64,000 nucleotides of DNA from CBDBLK01 sp965215445 (GTDB taxonomy: Bacteria > Bdellovibrionota > Bacteriovoracia > Bacteriovoracales > Bacteriovoracaceae). The position numbers and the translations under genes are program-made. Of the stretch, positions 38,578 to 47,755 are shown in pieces (the first letter of the stretch is position 1; every line of letters starts with the position of its first letter). Under the pieces are notes generated by a model. It worked only from the letters and a program-made list of their open reading frames with translations, did not search any database and was not told the origin of the DNA. The stretch spans positions 620,001 through 684,000 of the forward strand of contig CBDCDT010000002.1 in NCBI GenBank assembly GCA_965215445.1. The letters are read 5' to 3'.

Positions 38578-39641
38578 CTTTCTTTCTCAGAAACAAGCTC
38601 CCAGCTTAAAGGTGTTCCTTGTTGAATACTCTGAACACATCTTTTTCCCAATATATGCTCAAAATGCTTGGGATGAAGGCCAAATCCCGGGCGCACTACA
38701 CGCAAATTGGAAGTATTGAAAACATCACCTTCTTGAACGTCTTCTGCCACATAAATGGAACGACGAAACTGAATAGAAGCCTTTTCGTTAGCAGTAGGCC
38801 CATAGTGTATTTTGCCAACGGACTTCCATGCCGTCTTGCTTACTTTAACAAGTTCTCTCAAGTCTTGTGGCTCCATAGAAAAAGCAGAATCAACACCTCC
38901 ATCATTACGATTTAAAGTAAAATGTTTTTCAATAACAGTTGCTCCAAGGGCCACGCCAACGACGGGAACCACAGAACCCATGGTATGGTCTGATATACCC
39001 ACTTGAACATTAAAACTTTCCCGCATATGCGCAATAGTGGCCAAATTGGCATCTTCTGCTTTGGCAGGGTAGGCACTGGTACAAACCAACAAAATAATTT
39101 GTTCATTGCCTTCAGACCTAATAACTTTGAGCATGTCGACCAATTCCGAATGTTCGGCCATTCCCGTTGAAATAATCATGGGTTTTCCCATGCGAGCAAT
39201 TTTTTTAATTAGGGGAAAATGATTATTTTCAAACGATGCTATTTTATAAGAGGGAACATCCAATTCCTCAAGAAAATCCACTGCCGTTTCATCAAAAGGA
39301 GTGCTTAAATAAAGCAATCCCTTAGCCTGGCAACGATCAAAAATAGCCTCATGCCATTCCCAAGGGGTGTGGGCCTCATGGTAGAGGTCATACAACCTTC
39401 GGCCATTCCAAAGACTCTCCGCATTGTCAATTCTAAAGTCCTTACTGTCGCAATTTAGGGTAATCGTGTCAGCAGTATAAGTTTGGAGCTTAATAGCGTC
39501 AGCACCACTTTCGGCGGCAGCGTCTACGAGTTCCAAGCAACGCTCAAGAGAACCATTATGATTTCCAGATAACTCCGCGATAATAAAGGGAGGATGCGTT
39601 TGGCCTATTTTTCTCTCTAATATTTTAATTTCTGTATTCAT
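38574..39641 (-). CDS. Nonulosonic acid synthase, PseI/NeuB family
   Basis: 355 residues. Condenses a 6-carbon amino sugar with phosphoenolpyruvate to give pseudaminic, legionaminic or sialic acid. Seen: IIAELSGNHNGSLERCLELV, AIKLQTYTADTITL with DSKDFRI (closer to PseI than NeuB), the barrel core ISDHTMGSVVPVVGVALGA followed by IEKHFTL, and the C-terminal SAF (antifreeze-like) domain with FRRSIYVAEDVQEGD. GC content and GGCC density look higher than in the neighbouring genes downstream. First gene of the minus-strand block. Confidence 0.92.
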   Translation of the reverse strand: MNTEIKILERKIGQTHPPFIIAELSGNHNGSLERCLELVDAAAESGADAIKLQTYTADTITLNCDSKDFRIDNAESLWNGRRLYDLYHEAHTPWEWHEAIFDRCQAKGLLYLSTPFDETAVDFLEELDVPSYKIASFENNHFPLIKKIARMGKPMIISTGMAEHSELVDMLKVIRSEGNEQIILLVCTSAYPAKAEDANLATIAHMRESFNVQVGISDHTMGSVVPVVGVALGATVIEKHFTLNRNDGGVDSAFSMEPQDLRELVKVSKTAWKSVGKIHYGPTANEKASIQFRRSIYVAEDVQEGDVFNTSNLRVVRPGFGLHPKHFEHILGKRCVQSIQQGTPLSWELVSEKER

Positions 39642-39738
39642 AATCCGGTATTATGCCTTTTTTTTTGCGCTAGGACAACATATTTGCTTTTATACAACAA
39701 TATGAATACCATGCTTTCAAATCTCGCAAAGAGGTAAA

Positions 39739-40410
39739 ATGATTATGAGTTTTTCTAACGAATGGAACCAGCAATATCAAAATAATCAGCATATGTCTGT
39801 TTGGCCTTGGAGTACCTTGATTAGTCTTTGCCTCAGACACACTGATTTGAGGACAAAACCACTCAGAGTTCTTGAATTAGGCTGCGGTGCAGGAGCCAAT
39901 ATCCCTTTCATCCAAACCTATACGCCTCAGTACTACGCCATTGAGGGAAGTTCCAGCATTGTAGACAAACTGCATAAAAATTTTCCCCAATTCATAAAAA
40001 ATATTGTCGTTGGAGATTTTACCAAAGAAATCCCATTTAAAGACCTGTTTGATTTGATCATTGATCGGGGTTCCATCACCCATAACGATACAAACGGCGT
40101 AAAAAGTAGCTTGAAACTGGCGAGAGATAAACTACAAGTTGGTGGCAAAATGATCATTACCGATTGGTTTTCCACAGAATCGGATCAATGTAAATTTGGC
40201 GACCCAACCGGTGATGATTTTACCCGTACTAATTTTATTTCAGGCCCATTTCAAGGTCTGGGCAAAGCGCACTTCTTCGACAAAAAACATATTGATGAAT
40301 TAACTGCTGATTTTAATTTAATTTATCTACAGCATACCATCCATGATAATTTCTTAGAAAAGACTCGAACAGCTGCATGGAGCTTAGTTTTAGAGAAACC
40401 CTGTGCTTGA
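39739..40410 (+). CDS. SAM-dependent methyltransferase
   Basis: 223 residues. Class I fold with motif I VLELGCGAGANIPFI and a motif IV region FDLIIDRGSITHND. AGAGG precedes the ATG. It is the first of three coupled plus-strand genes with a carrier protein and an AAC(3)-like acyltransferase, so a sugar, acyl or aminoacyl methylation is likely. Substrate not determinable. Confidence 0.85.
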   Translation: MIMSFSNEWNQQYQNNQHMSVWPWSTLISLCLRHTDLRTKPLRVLELGCGAGANIPFIQTYTPQYYAIEGSSSIVDKLHKNFPQFIKNIVVGDFTKEIPFKDLFDLIIDRGSITHNDTNGVKSSLKLARDKLQVGGKMIITDWFSTESDQCKFGDPTGDDFTRTNFISGPFQGLGKAHFFDKKHIDELTADFNLIYLQHTIHDNFLEKTRTAAWSLVLEKPCA

Positions 40411-40642
40411 TTATAAAGATTCTGTCTTGAAAATTTTTTCTAGTTTAGAATCAAATATTTGCGATGATTTGAATCTCGATTCTCCGTTGATGTCCTATAA
40501 CGATTGGGATTCATTTAAACATATTGATTTCCTAATGAAAATCGAAAATGAATTTGGGATTGAATTTAAGCCTGAAGAATATATTACAACCTTACAAGAC
40601 GCTATTCAACTCGTAAAAGAAAAGTGCTCATCAAAGAACTGA
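40403..40642 (+). CDS. Second acyl/peptidyl carrier protein
   Basis: 79 residues from GTG 40403, overlapping the methyltransferase stop by eight bases. Carrier-protein core with LMSYNDWDSFKHIDFLMKIE, the phosphopantetheine serine being in DSF. Spacing and sequence resemble DltC/NRPS-type carriers more than fatty-acid ACP. Its likely loading enzyme is the DltA-like adenylation protein encoded convergently at 41399-42859. Confidence 0.85.
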   Translation: MLDYKDSVLKIFSSLESNICDDLNLDSPLMSYNDWDSFKHIDFLMKIENEFGIEFKPEEYITTLQDAIQLVKEKCSSKN

Positions 40643-41409
40643 AAAAATCTCTAAGCAATCTCAAAATAGGCCCCAAAGACCATCTCTATGTGGCCAGCAG
40701 TTTGCACCGTTTTGGAGTTCCTAAATCCATTAAAGAAAAAGTTCAACAAAAAGGAATTAAATATTTACTTGATTCCTATATCGAAACATTTTTAGATTTG
40801 CTAGAAGCTGAAGGCACACTGGTTATGCCAACCTATACCTATAGTGCCTGCAACGGGGAAGAATTTGACCCACAAGAAACACCTTCTACAGTTGGTTTAC
40901 TTACAGAACACTTTCGCAAATATCCGGGAGTCCAAAGAACACATCACCCTATTTTTTCGTTGGCGGCAAAAGGTCATCTTGAAAAAGAACTCCTAGAATG
41001 TTCTTATCACACCTGTTTTGGCCAAAACTCCATATTTGAATATATGCGCGAAAAAAAATTCAAATACCTAATGCTTGGAGTAAGTTTATTGGAAGCAGCA
41101 ACGTTTGTTTATCATGCGGAAGAAATGGCCATGGTTCCTTATCGTTACATAAAAAAATTTTCAGGAATCATTAAAGACCAAAATTCGAGGTTGTCACCTA
41201 TTAAAGTTAAATACTTTGTACGCAATCTGGAATGGGGTGATATTCGTTCTTGGGAAAAGTTAGAAAATGATGCATCTGAAACAAAAATTATTACCACAAA
41301 TTTATATTTGGGACAAAAAATCATGGTCATGAAAGCGCATTTAATTCACAACTTTATTATTTCTCAAATTAAAAAGGATAAAAACTATCTTATTAACATC
41401 AACACTTAA
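40624..41409 (+). CDS. AAC(3)-family N-acyltransferase
   Basis: 261 residues from GTG 40624, overlapping the carrier gene by 19 bases. Matches the aminoglycoside 3-N-acetyltransferase fold: TLVMPTYTYS, STVGLLTEHFRKYPGVQRTHHP and the active-site region YHTCFGQNSIFEYM. In glycan loci such proteins acylate amino sugars. Coupling to a carrier protein suggests the acyl group could come from the carrier instead of from CoA. Antibiotic resistance is unlikely from the context. Confidence 0.82.
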   Translation: MLIKELKKSLSNLKIGPKDHLYVASSLHRFGVPKSIKEKVQQKGIKYLLDSYIETFLDLLEAEGTLVMPTYTYSACNGEEFDPQETPSTVGLLTEHFRKYPGVQRTHHPIFSLAAKGHLEKELLECSYHTCFGQNSIFEYMREKKFKYLMLGVSLLEAATFVYHAEEMAMVPYRYIKKFSGIIKDQNSRLSPIKVKYFVRNLEWGDIRSWEKLENDASETKIITTNLYLGQKIMVMKAHLIHNFIISQIKKDKNYLININT

Positions 41410-42859
41410 CTTTTTCCAAGTAGAATTTCTCTAATTTCCTGCGATCAGTTTTTCCTCTATCATTAAAAGGGATAGAATCAAGAAAAAAAATATCGTGAGG
41501 AAGCATATATTGGGGGCATGAAGATTTTAGAAATTCGTAGATTTTATTAACATTGATACTTCGTTCCTCGCAAATGACTACTGCTGCAATAATCTTTTTA
41601 TTATGATTATTTCCACTAATAAAGACTGCGCTGTTTTGAACAAATGAAATATCCCTTAAGCGAATTTCAATTTCATCCAATTCAATGCGATGGCCATGAA
41701 TTTTAACTTGACGATCTATCCGACCCTCGCAAAAAAGCATCCCATCTTGATAAAAACCCAAGTCCCCAGTTCGGTAAGCACGTTGCCCATTTTTCTCAAA
41801 AAACTTATTTGAATTAGCTTCGTTGAGATAGCCTGTACTGACATTAGGCCCAATAAGAATTATTTCACCAGTTTTTTGGTCACTTTCCTTGTCAATTTCA
41901 ATGATTGTTCCAGTTTTTGGGTGACCGATAGGAATTGATGGATACTTTTCTAAAAAATCTTTGGTAATAAGAATAGAAGTAGTAACACAAGTGGCTTCCG
42001 TCGGCCCATACATATTATAAATTTCAGTATTTTTAAAATTTTGCCAAATTTTTTCTACTGTTGGTTTCTGTAATGCCTCTCCGGCCAAAAAAATCTTTTT
42101 TAAATTTGGCAGTTTAGAGCCATTAAAATGTTGATCTTTTAGTAATAAATCCAGAAAAGCAGGGGTCGCAACAAGTGCCGTTCCTCCGTATTCACTCATT
42201 TCTTGAATATTTTTTCGAGTGTTCAAATTATTTGCATGATTTAAAGGAAGAATCGAATATCCACAAGAAAATGCTATCCAAATTTCAAAAACCGAAACAT
42301 CAAAGTTAAAAAGACTATGGTTGATAAAAACTTCTTGCTCAAAATTAAATGTTTGCGTTGTCCAAGAAAGAAAGTCTCCTAATGCTTCGGCAGGTATTTT
42401 AACTCCTTTAGGAAGACCAGTGCTTCCTGAAGTAAACATTATATATACCAACTCTTTTTCTTTGGTTACGTTAGAATTGAGATAATCAAATTCAATATTA
42501 TCTGAATTTATTGTGTCATTTAGCCGAAAGCAATCAACATCAAGATTAGAGTTGCTACAATTAAGAACTATTTTGGCACCTGATAATTCTATTATTTCTT
42601 TGACCCTTCTCAAGGGTATACTCTCATCAATGGGAACAAAAGGATTACCATTAGATATGCAACTTAAAAAGCAGGCCGGCATCAAAAAACTTTTGTGTCC
42701 GTAAACGATAACTGGACATTGCCTTTCGATTCCATTTTTCTCTAAAATTTTGATCTTAACTTCTTGTGCTTTTGAGTAAAGCTCTCTATAGGAAATTAAC
42801 TTACCATCATCAATATAAGCGATACGGTCTAAAAACTCTTCATGAAATAGCTTTAACAT
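41399..42859 (-). CDS. Amino acid adenylation enzyme, DltA/NRPS A-domain type
   Basis: 486 residues, a complete stand-alone A domain. Core motifs: A3 IMFTSGSTGLPKGVKIP, FDVSVFEIW (A4 region), NMYGPTEATC (A5), YRTGDLGFYQDGMLFCEGR (A7/A8), RQVKIHGHRIELDEIE, and the A10 lysine in NDRGKTDRRKLEKF. It would activate an amino or related acid with ATP and transfer it to a carrier protein, most likely the one at 40403. Its end overlaps the AAC(3)-like gene tail-to-tail by 11 bases. The specificity residues were not decoded. Confidence 0.9.
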   Translation of the reverse strand: MLKLFHEEFLDRIAYIDDGKLISYRELYSKAQEVKIKILEKNGIERQCPVIVYGHKSFLMPACFLSCISNGNPFVPIDESIPLRRVKEIIELSGAKIVLNCSNSNLDVDCFRLNDTINSDNIEFDYLNSNVTKEKELVYIMFTSGSTGLPKGVKIPAEALGDFLSWTTQTFNFEQEVFINHSLFNFDVSVFEIWIAFSCGYSILPLNHANNLNTRKNIQEMSEYGGTALVATPAFLDLLLKDQHFNGSKLPNLKKIFLAGEALQKPTVEKIWQNFKNTEIYNMYGPTEATCVTTSILITKDFLEKYPSIPIGHPKTGTIIEIDKESDQKTGEIILIGPNVSTGYLNEANSNKFFEKNGQRAYRTGDLGFYQDGMLFCEGRIDRQVKIHGHRIELDEIEIRLRDISFVQNSAVFISGNNHNKKIIAAVVICEERSINVNKIYEFLKSSCPQYMLPHDIFFLDSIPFNDRGKTDRRKLEKFYLEKVKC

Positions 42860-44168
42860 CTTCCAGGAGTCCTTTTTCTTTTAATCTCATTGCTATAGGC
42901 TGAAGTTCCATAATATTTGAATCTGCTTTTTCGGCAATAGATAAAAGGTCGTGTTTGCCATCACTATGGCTCAATATATAATTCATTAAAAGAACAAATC
43001 TTTGAATTTCCTGATTATTTACTTTCCCACCGGTAGATGGATATAAATCATACTTCCCAAGCTGGGGTTCGCCATATCCTACTAAATTGATAAAAGTTTT
43101 ATTGTTTTCAAGTGATTGGAGGACATTTAAATAAATCTCCACTGTTTCTTTCATGCCTTCAAAAGATATAAAATCCTTATTGTCCAAAGATGTATGGTAT
43201 TCTTTGTAATTTCCATACATGCTTCTCATGATAGAACCCACATTAAAATTATATCCTGGAGAACAATATTGTCTTTCATCACTTCCAAGAGGGAAAAAAT
43301 CATAAATTTTCAATTCTGTATTTTTTTTCTCAACGTGTTTGTTTAAATATTGGATAGCAATTTTATCCATGACAGAATCACCATTTTTTGATTTCTTATA
43401 AGTGTATTGCTTGTTATCTCCACAACAAGTAATAACATAACCTCCAAACAAGTTCTCTTTTAAATATTCTCCCCAATCAGAAAGAAAGCTAATAATCCCA
43501 ATTGTTTCAGGAGCAATAACAAAGCGATAATTAAAAATACGATCCTCTTTTTTTGCCAATTCTTTATACAAAAAAGAAATTACTAAAGGCCCACTCAATT
43601 CATTGTTGGCCATGGAAGGGTGACACAAGTAGGATGAAAGTAAAATTTCTTGTTCATTGCCAGAAGTTGAAGGGAGTAGACAAGTCCCGTAAGTAAGTGC
43701 TCCATCATTTAAATTGGAATCAATAACAACCTTATACTTTCCTGGGCGCAAAAGACTCCTTTGATTATGTGTTAAACAAAAACCCCATTTTTCTTTATAA
43801 TAGCTTGTGACATAGGGAATAGCTTCGGGAAGATGTTCGTAAGAATGTAAATGATTTTGTAATTCATCCAATTCTATTTCCCTGTCAACAGGAACAGAGT
43901 AGTTTACAACATGAAGATTATTTTTTTTGAAATCGACAATTTTTTCTCCATCTGGAGCGATGATATAAGCATCTCTTATATTCCACTCTTTGGGAATTTC
44001 CCAATCGAGAACCTTTTTTCCGGTAGGGACTTCGACAAGCTCCAAAGGAATTATTTCTTTAAGAATAGAAAAAGACTCTCTTAATCCATTTCCCGTAATG
44101 CTTCTACATATCGGCCAGAGCCAATCAAAATATTTTTCTAAATTTTTTGCCGATAGTTCCAATTTCAA
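42840..44168 (-). CDS. DUF4910/M28-like aminopeptidase-type protein
   Basis: 442 residues. Resembles the DUF4910 family of aminopeptidase-like proteins found in many polysaccharide loci: N-terminal WLWPICRSITGNGLRES, metal-site regions SYLCHPSMANNELSGP, VIAPETIGIISFL and PLGSDERQYCSPG, then TSLDNKDFIS, and a C-terminal winged-helix-like part. Probably a zinc hydrolase or amide-processing enzyme acting on an aminoacyl intermediate; activity unproven. Overlaps its two neighbours, indicating a tight operon. Confidence 0.8.
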   Translation of the reverse strand: MKLELSAKNLEKYFDWLWPICRSITGNGLRESFSILKEIIPLELVEVPTGKKVLDWEIPKEWNIRDAYIIAPDGEKIVDFKKNNLHVVNYSVPVDREIELDELQNHLHSYEHLPEAIPYVTSYYKEKWGFCLTHNQRSLLRPGKYKVVIDSNLNDGALTYGTCLLPSTSGNEQEILLSSYLCHPSMANNELSGPLVISFLYKELAKKEDRIFNYRFVIAPETIGIISFLSDWGEYLKENLFGGYVITCCGDNKQYTYKKSKNGDSVMDKIAIQYLNKHVEKKNTELKIYDFFPLGSDERQYCSPGYNFNVGSIMRSMYGNYKEYHTSLDNKDFISFEGMKETVEIYLNVLQSLENNKTFINLVGYGEPQLGKYDLYPSTGGKVNNQEIQRFVLLMNYILSHSDGKHDLLSIAEKADSNIMELQPIAMRLKEKGLLEDVKAIS

Positions 44169-45505
44169 ACTTCACTGGTTAGTTGTTTTGCAGTTTGATA
44201 TGCCTCTTTTAAGACAGAATCCATGAAAAAGGTTTTGCATTTTGATTTTCCAATTAAGACAACATTTTTAAATTTTTCTTCAACAGTAGTAACCTGACGA
44301 TCTATTTCTTGATAGAAGCTATGCGACAAGATAGGAAATCCCATTTTAAAATTGCTTTTAAAATAGATAGCAGGTTTTGAATTCCTTCCAATAACTCCCA
44401 TTTCTACGAGTTCGTTCAATAAACTTTCCTTGGTCGCCATTTCCATTTTACCGTCTTCAATAACTTCAACAGTTAAATTAAAAACACGCTCTGGGCGAAT
44501 CGCACCAATATTGGGGTATAATGTTACCCTAAATGTCAAAAAGTTCAAGTCGTAATTGGTAATGTAGTGATTGTCCAATAAGAGGGGTGTTTCAAAACTG
44601 AAGTGATGAATAGACAAGCTTTTTGCCTTGAAAATACTGTTAAAATCCTTCAACTCCAACATTTTAAGCAAAATAAAAGTTGGTAAACTCCAAATTAATA
44701 CGCCTGTATTAATACGTTCATTATTGTTAACTTCGAGGGCCTTTACCTGATTCCCTTTGTATTCAACTTTTGTTAAGTTTGCACCTAAATAAAACTTTAT
44801 ATTAGGATGGCCGAGAAGTGATTTAATATGCTCTATAAATTTACCTATCCCACCAGAGCAAGGATAATAGTTTAATAACGACCCAACTCCTTGATCGTAG
44901 GATGGAAATGCAAACCTTGCATCAACAAAAGGATCGCTTGATTTTTTTTCAGTCATTTCCCCCGACGGATCAATAACCCTACTTAAAAAAAAGGGATTGC
45001 ACGGCCTTAATTCTTTGAGATCACTACTAAATTGTTTGGCAATTAAAATTTGGGTGATCTTATCAGTTACCGTGTTACCAAAATGAAAGCGCGATTTTTC
45101 ATCCAAACTACCCAATTTTTTCTTTTCTTTTCTTGAACAAGCCAAAATTTCTCTTTTTGCGTTTTCACAATCTGATTTTGAAAGATGACCAAGATTGACA
45201 AAAGGGCTATATTTATACAATTTTCCGTTAAAAAAATTACCTGCCTTAACAGTAGGAAATGTATTCCATGTCTGCTTTTTCTCTTTTAACGGATGAAATA
45301 ACAATTTATCTATTTCACCTATTCCAGTCTCTTTAACAATATGAGTGCCATAATCAAAAGAAGCGGCATCACCTTTGCGTATTGACCTGAGTAACCCTCC
45401 AACATCTGAATTTTTTTCGATAATATTAACTTTAAAATGGTCTTTCAAAAACAAGGCGGTAACTAGACCTGAAATACCTCCACCTACAATTGTAACTGTT
45501 TTCAT
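44165..45505 (-). CDS. FAD-dependent oxidoreductase, protoporphyrinogen-oxidase/amine-oxidase-like
   Basis: 446 residues. The dinucleotide-binding motif TIVGGGISGLVTALFL starts the protein, followed by IIEKNSDVGGLLRS. The C-terminal FAD site is atypical: IGKSKCKTFFMDSVLKEAY in place of the usual GD motif. Related proteins in O-antigen loci oxidise or rearrange sugar substrates (UDP-galactopyranose-mutase-like fold). Coupled to the aminotransferase (adjacent, sharing a base) and the DUF4910 gene (ATGA). Confidence 0.8.
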   Translation of the reverse strand: MKTVTIVGGGISGLVTALFLKDHFKVNIIEKNSDVGGLLRSIRKGDAASFDYGTHIVKETGIGEIDKLLFHPLKEKKQTWNTFPTVKAGNFFNGKLYKYSPFVNLGHLSKSDCENAKREILACSRKEKKKLGSLDEKSRFHFGNTVTDKITQILIAKQFSSDLKELRPCNPFFLSRVIDPSGEMTEKKSSDPFVDARFAFPSYDQGVGSLLNYYPCSGGIGKFIEHIKSLLGHPNIKFYLGANLTKVEYKGNQVKALEVNNNERINTGVLIWSLPTFILLKMLELKDFNSIFKAKSLSIHHFSFETPLLLDNHYITNYDLNFLTFRVTLYPNIGAIRPERVFNLTVEVIEDGKMEMATKESLLNELVEMGVIGRNSKPAIYFKSNFKMGFPILSHSFYQEIDRQVTTVEEKFKNVVLIGKSKCKTFFMDSVLKEAYQTAKQLTSEV

Positions 45506-46860
45506 TAATTTTCTTTCCTAAAAACAGGCTTGATAGGACTCCCCATAAGAAAAGACTCTGGTCTTTTACTGTCGATAGCTTGCTTTAAAGCAGAAAAAGC
45601 ATTTTCTAGCGCAATGGCGAGTTTTGCCAAATCTTCTTCTTTATGGGCAAAGCTCGGAACAATATAGGGAATCAAAACTTGTTCCCTGGCCATTTCCTGC
45701 AAAAATAGCGTTCTCAATAAAAAGTCTGGAGTTCCGTGCTCATTCGTAATGATTAATGCTGGTTTGCAATCATAACCATCAACATGAATAAAACTCTCAA
45801 GGCCCGCCTTTCTGGCAATCCCTTCAAAAACCTCTTTTATCCCCCGCCCCACATTCCAAAGATGTTGGATAACATTTTTGTTTTGAATTTCCTGTATAGT
45901 TTTTATGGCCGCAGCTATAGCGTGTGTTTCTCCGCCATGGGTTGTAGAAAGCAAAAACGTTCTTTCCCCTCTGTGATCAATCCCTCCAAGCTTCATAAGT
46001 TCCCGATCTCCAACCAAAGCACTGACTGAAAAGCCATTTCCCATTGCCTTGCCAAAAGCGGAGAGATGAGGAGTCACTCCTGCCATTTCTTGAGCACCTC
46101 CCAAAGAAAAACGAAACCCACTGACAACTTCGTCAAAAATAAGAATTGCACCTTCTTTTTCACAAAGTTTTTTGACCTCTTGAAGAAAATTATCTTGTGG
46201 CCTTTCAAAAGAAATTGGCTCTAAAAGCACACAAGCAATTTCATTCGGGTTTTCCTCAAAAATGGCCTTAAGAGAATCAAAATTGTTGTACTCAAATTGG
46301 AGCGTAAGTTCCTGAACTGCATACGGTACCCCGCTATTCATAACAGTAGAACCTATAAACCAGTCGTGAATGGAATTAAAAGGGTCGTTCTTGCATCTCA
46401 AAACTTTATCCCGTCCCGTATAAGCACGCGCCAGCCTCACTGCGCCCGTAGTCGCGTCACTTCCGTGTTTGGCAAGCTTAACCATTTCTGCGGAAGGAAT
46501 AATGCTTTGAAGAAGTTCGGCCAATTCCCCTTCAATGAGACTGGGACGACAAAAATTAACTCCCTTTTTTAATTCTAGCTGCACAGCTTCCAAAACTGGT
46601 TTGTAGGCGTGGCCAAGAATGACCGTCCCTAGACTCATTGCAAAATCGAGCCACTCATTGCCATCGACATCCCACAGGCGGCATCCGCTTCCCTTCTCTA
46701 TAATGCGAGGAGCGTTAGCAGGAAATTGATCATCTCCCTTGCTATAAGTATGAGCACCACCCGGTATAAGCTTTCTCGCTCTTTCTCCGTAGTAATGGTT
46801 TTTTTCAAAATTCACGGCATTGCTTTCCTCTTCCTCGAAATATTTCCAAGGTATATCCAC
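45505..46860 (-). CDS. Class III aminotransferase, glutamate-1-semialdehyde-aminomutase-like
   Basis: 451 residues. PLP enzyme: ARKLIPGGAHTYSKGDDQFP and GSDATTGAVRLARAYTGRDK in the N-terminal half, IFDEVVSGFRF with Asp243, and the PLP lysine Lys271 in FGKAMGNGFS. HemL-like copies in glycan loci aminate sugar or side-chain substrates; here tetrapyrrole synthesis is unlikely from context. ATG 46860 overlaps the GT2 gene by 56 bases; a GTG at 46815 with GAGGAA upstream is a possible alternative start. Confidence 0.87.
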   Translation of the reverse strand: MDIPWKYFEEEESNAVNFEKNHYYGERARKLIPGGAHTYSKGDDQFPANAPRIIEKGSGCRLWDVDGNEWLDFAMSLGTVILGHAYKPVLEAVQLELKKGVNFCRPSLIEGELAELLQSIIPSAEMVKLAKHGSDATTGAVRLARAYTGRDKVLRCKNDPFNSIHDWFIGSTVMNSGVPYAVQELTLQFEYNNFDSLKAIFEENPNEIACVLLEPISFERPQDNFLQEVKKLCEKEGAILIFDEVVSGFRFSLGGAQEMAGVTPHLSAFGKAMGNGFSVSALVGDRELMKLGGIDHRGERTFLLSTTHGGETHAIAAAIKTIQEIQNKNVIQHLWNVGRGIKEVFEGIARKAGLESFIHVDGYDCKPALIITNEHGTPDFLLRTLFLQEMAREQVLIPYIVPSFAHKEEDLAKLAIALENAFSALKQAIDSKRPESFLMGSPIKPVFRKEN

Positions 46861-47755
46861 ACAATCTTGCTATATCCAGCAAAAAAACAACTAAGGGTGC
46901 TAGCACCAAGGCCCATGGGTTTTGCCTAAACCAAAACCATTGCTGAGAACGCCGAAGAGGGGTTATAATCCCTCGCAAAATCAAATGGCCTCCCAACCAA
47001 GTATAAGAACTTAAAATTACTAAGAAAATCAATAAAAGGGCCAATAGAACGTGAGTTCTGCCCATGCCGGCCCTATAAATATGCTGCGCGTAAAGGAAGT
47101 GTTTTTTGATGCCCCCCCACAGAGAATTGGTAAACTGGTCATAGACAATGCGCCCAGGCCCAGCTTTGCTCTGTCCGGTAAGAGATATAAATTTGTTTTT
47201 CCAAAGCAAATCTTCTGCTGCTCGTAAATCTTCCCTTAAGGCCCCTATTTTGAGTTGAAGTCCTTTGGTGAGAACTGACCCGGGCATGGAAGGACGAACC
47301 GCCTCTACCCCGTATGAAACAGCACAAACAGTGAAGGCCCAAAGGCCATGAGCACGAAAAAGACAAGACCCCATGACCCCACTATTTTGTTGGAATTCAT
47401 CTGAGTTTATTTGTAGTTCCAGCCAATCTGATTGGGGATAAGTTCCCATATCCAAAAAAGCAATAATTGCATCATTGGGAACAAATTCAATACCGATATT
47501 GCGGGAACGCCCCGGCATACTCGTTTTGTCTTTTTCAACTGAGGACAAAAGATGAACTTTGTAGTTTTTTCCTTGTACCTCTTTTTTAATAACTTCGGCA
47601 CAATTATCTTGTGAACCGGAATCGACAAAAACAACCGCATGAGGTTTCAATGTTTGCCGTTCTATGGCATCAAGCTGAGTAGAAATTAAGGAGGCCCTGT
47701 TGAGAATGGGAATAATGATAAAGACGGGCCGATGCTCTTGTCGCGTCTTGCTCAT
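46805..47755 (-). CDS. GT2 glycosyltransferase with C-terminal membrane segments
   Basis: 316 residues. GT-A start VFIIIPILNRASLISTQLDA, VVFVDSGSQDN and AIIAFLDMGTYPQSDW (the position of the DxD motif reads DMG, an atypical acceptor of metal). About three hydrophobic stretches in the last 90 residues suggest membrane attachment. ATGA overlap with the next upstream GT2 gene. Acceptor unknown. Confidence 0.82.
   Translation of the reverse strand: MSKTRQEHRPVFIIIPILNRASLISTQLDAIERQTLKPHAVVFVDSGSQDNCAEVIKKEVQGKNYKVHLLSSVEKDKTSMPGRSRNIGIEFVPNDAIIAFLDMGTYPQSDWLELQINSDEFQQNSGVMGSCLFRAHGLWAFTVCAVSYGVEAVRPSMPGSVLTKGLQLKIGALREDLRAAEDLLWKNKFISLTGQSKAGPGRIVYDQFTNSLWGGIKKHFLYAQHIYRAGMGRTHVLLALLLIFLVILSSYTWLGGHLILRGIITPLRRSQQWFWFRQNPWALVLAPLVVFLLDIARLCGYTLEIFRGRGKQCREF

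Noticed and set aside
40624..41409. AAC(3)-like gene as an aminoglycoside resistance gene
   Set aside because: It is coupled to a carrier-protein gene within a glycan locus; amino-sugar acylation is the more likely role.
45505..46860. Class III aminotransferase as HemL of tetrapyrrole synthesis
   Set aside because: Context is a glycan operon and the protein is longer than HemL with an added N-terminus; no other hem gene is near.
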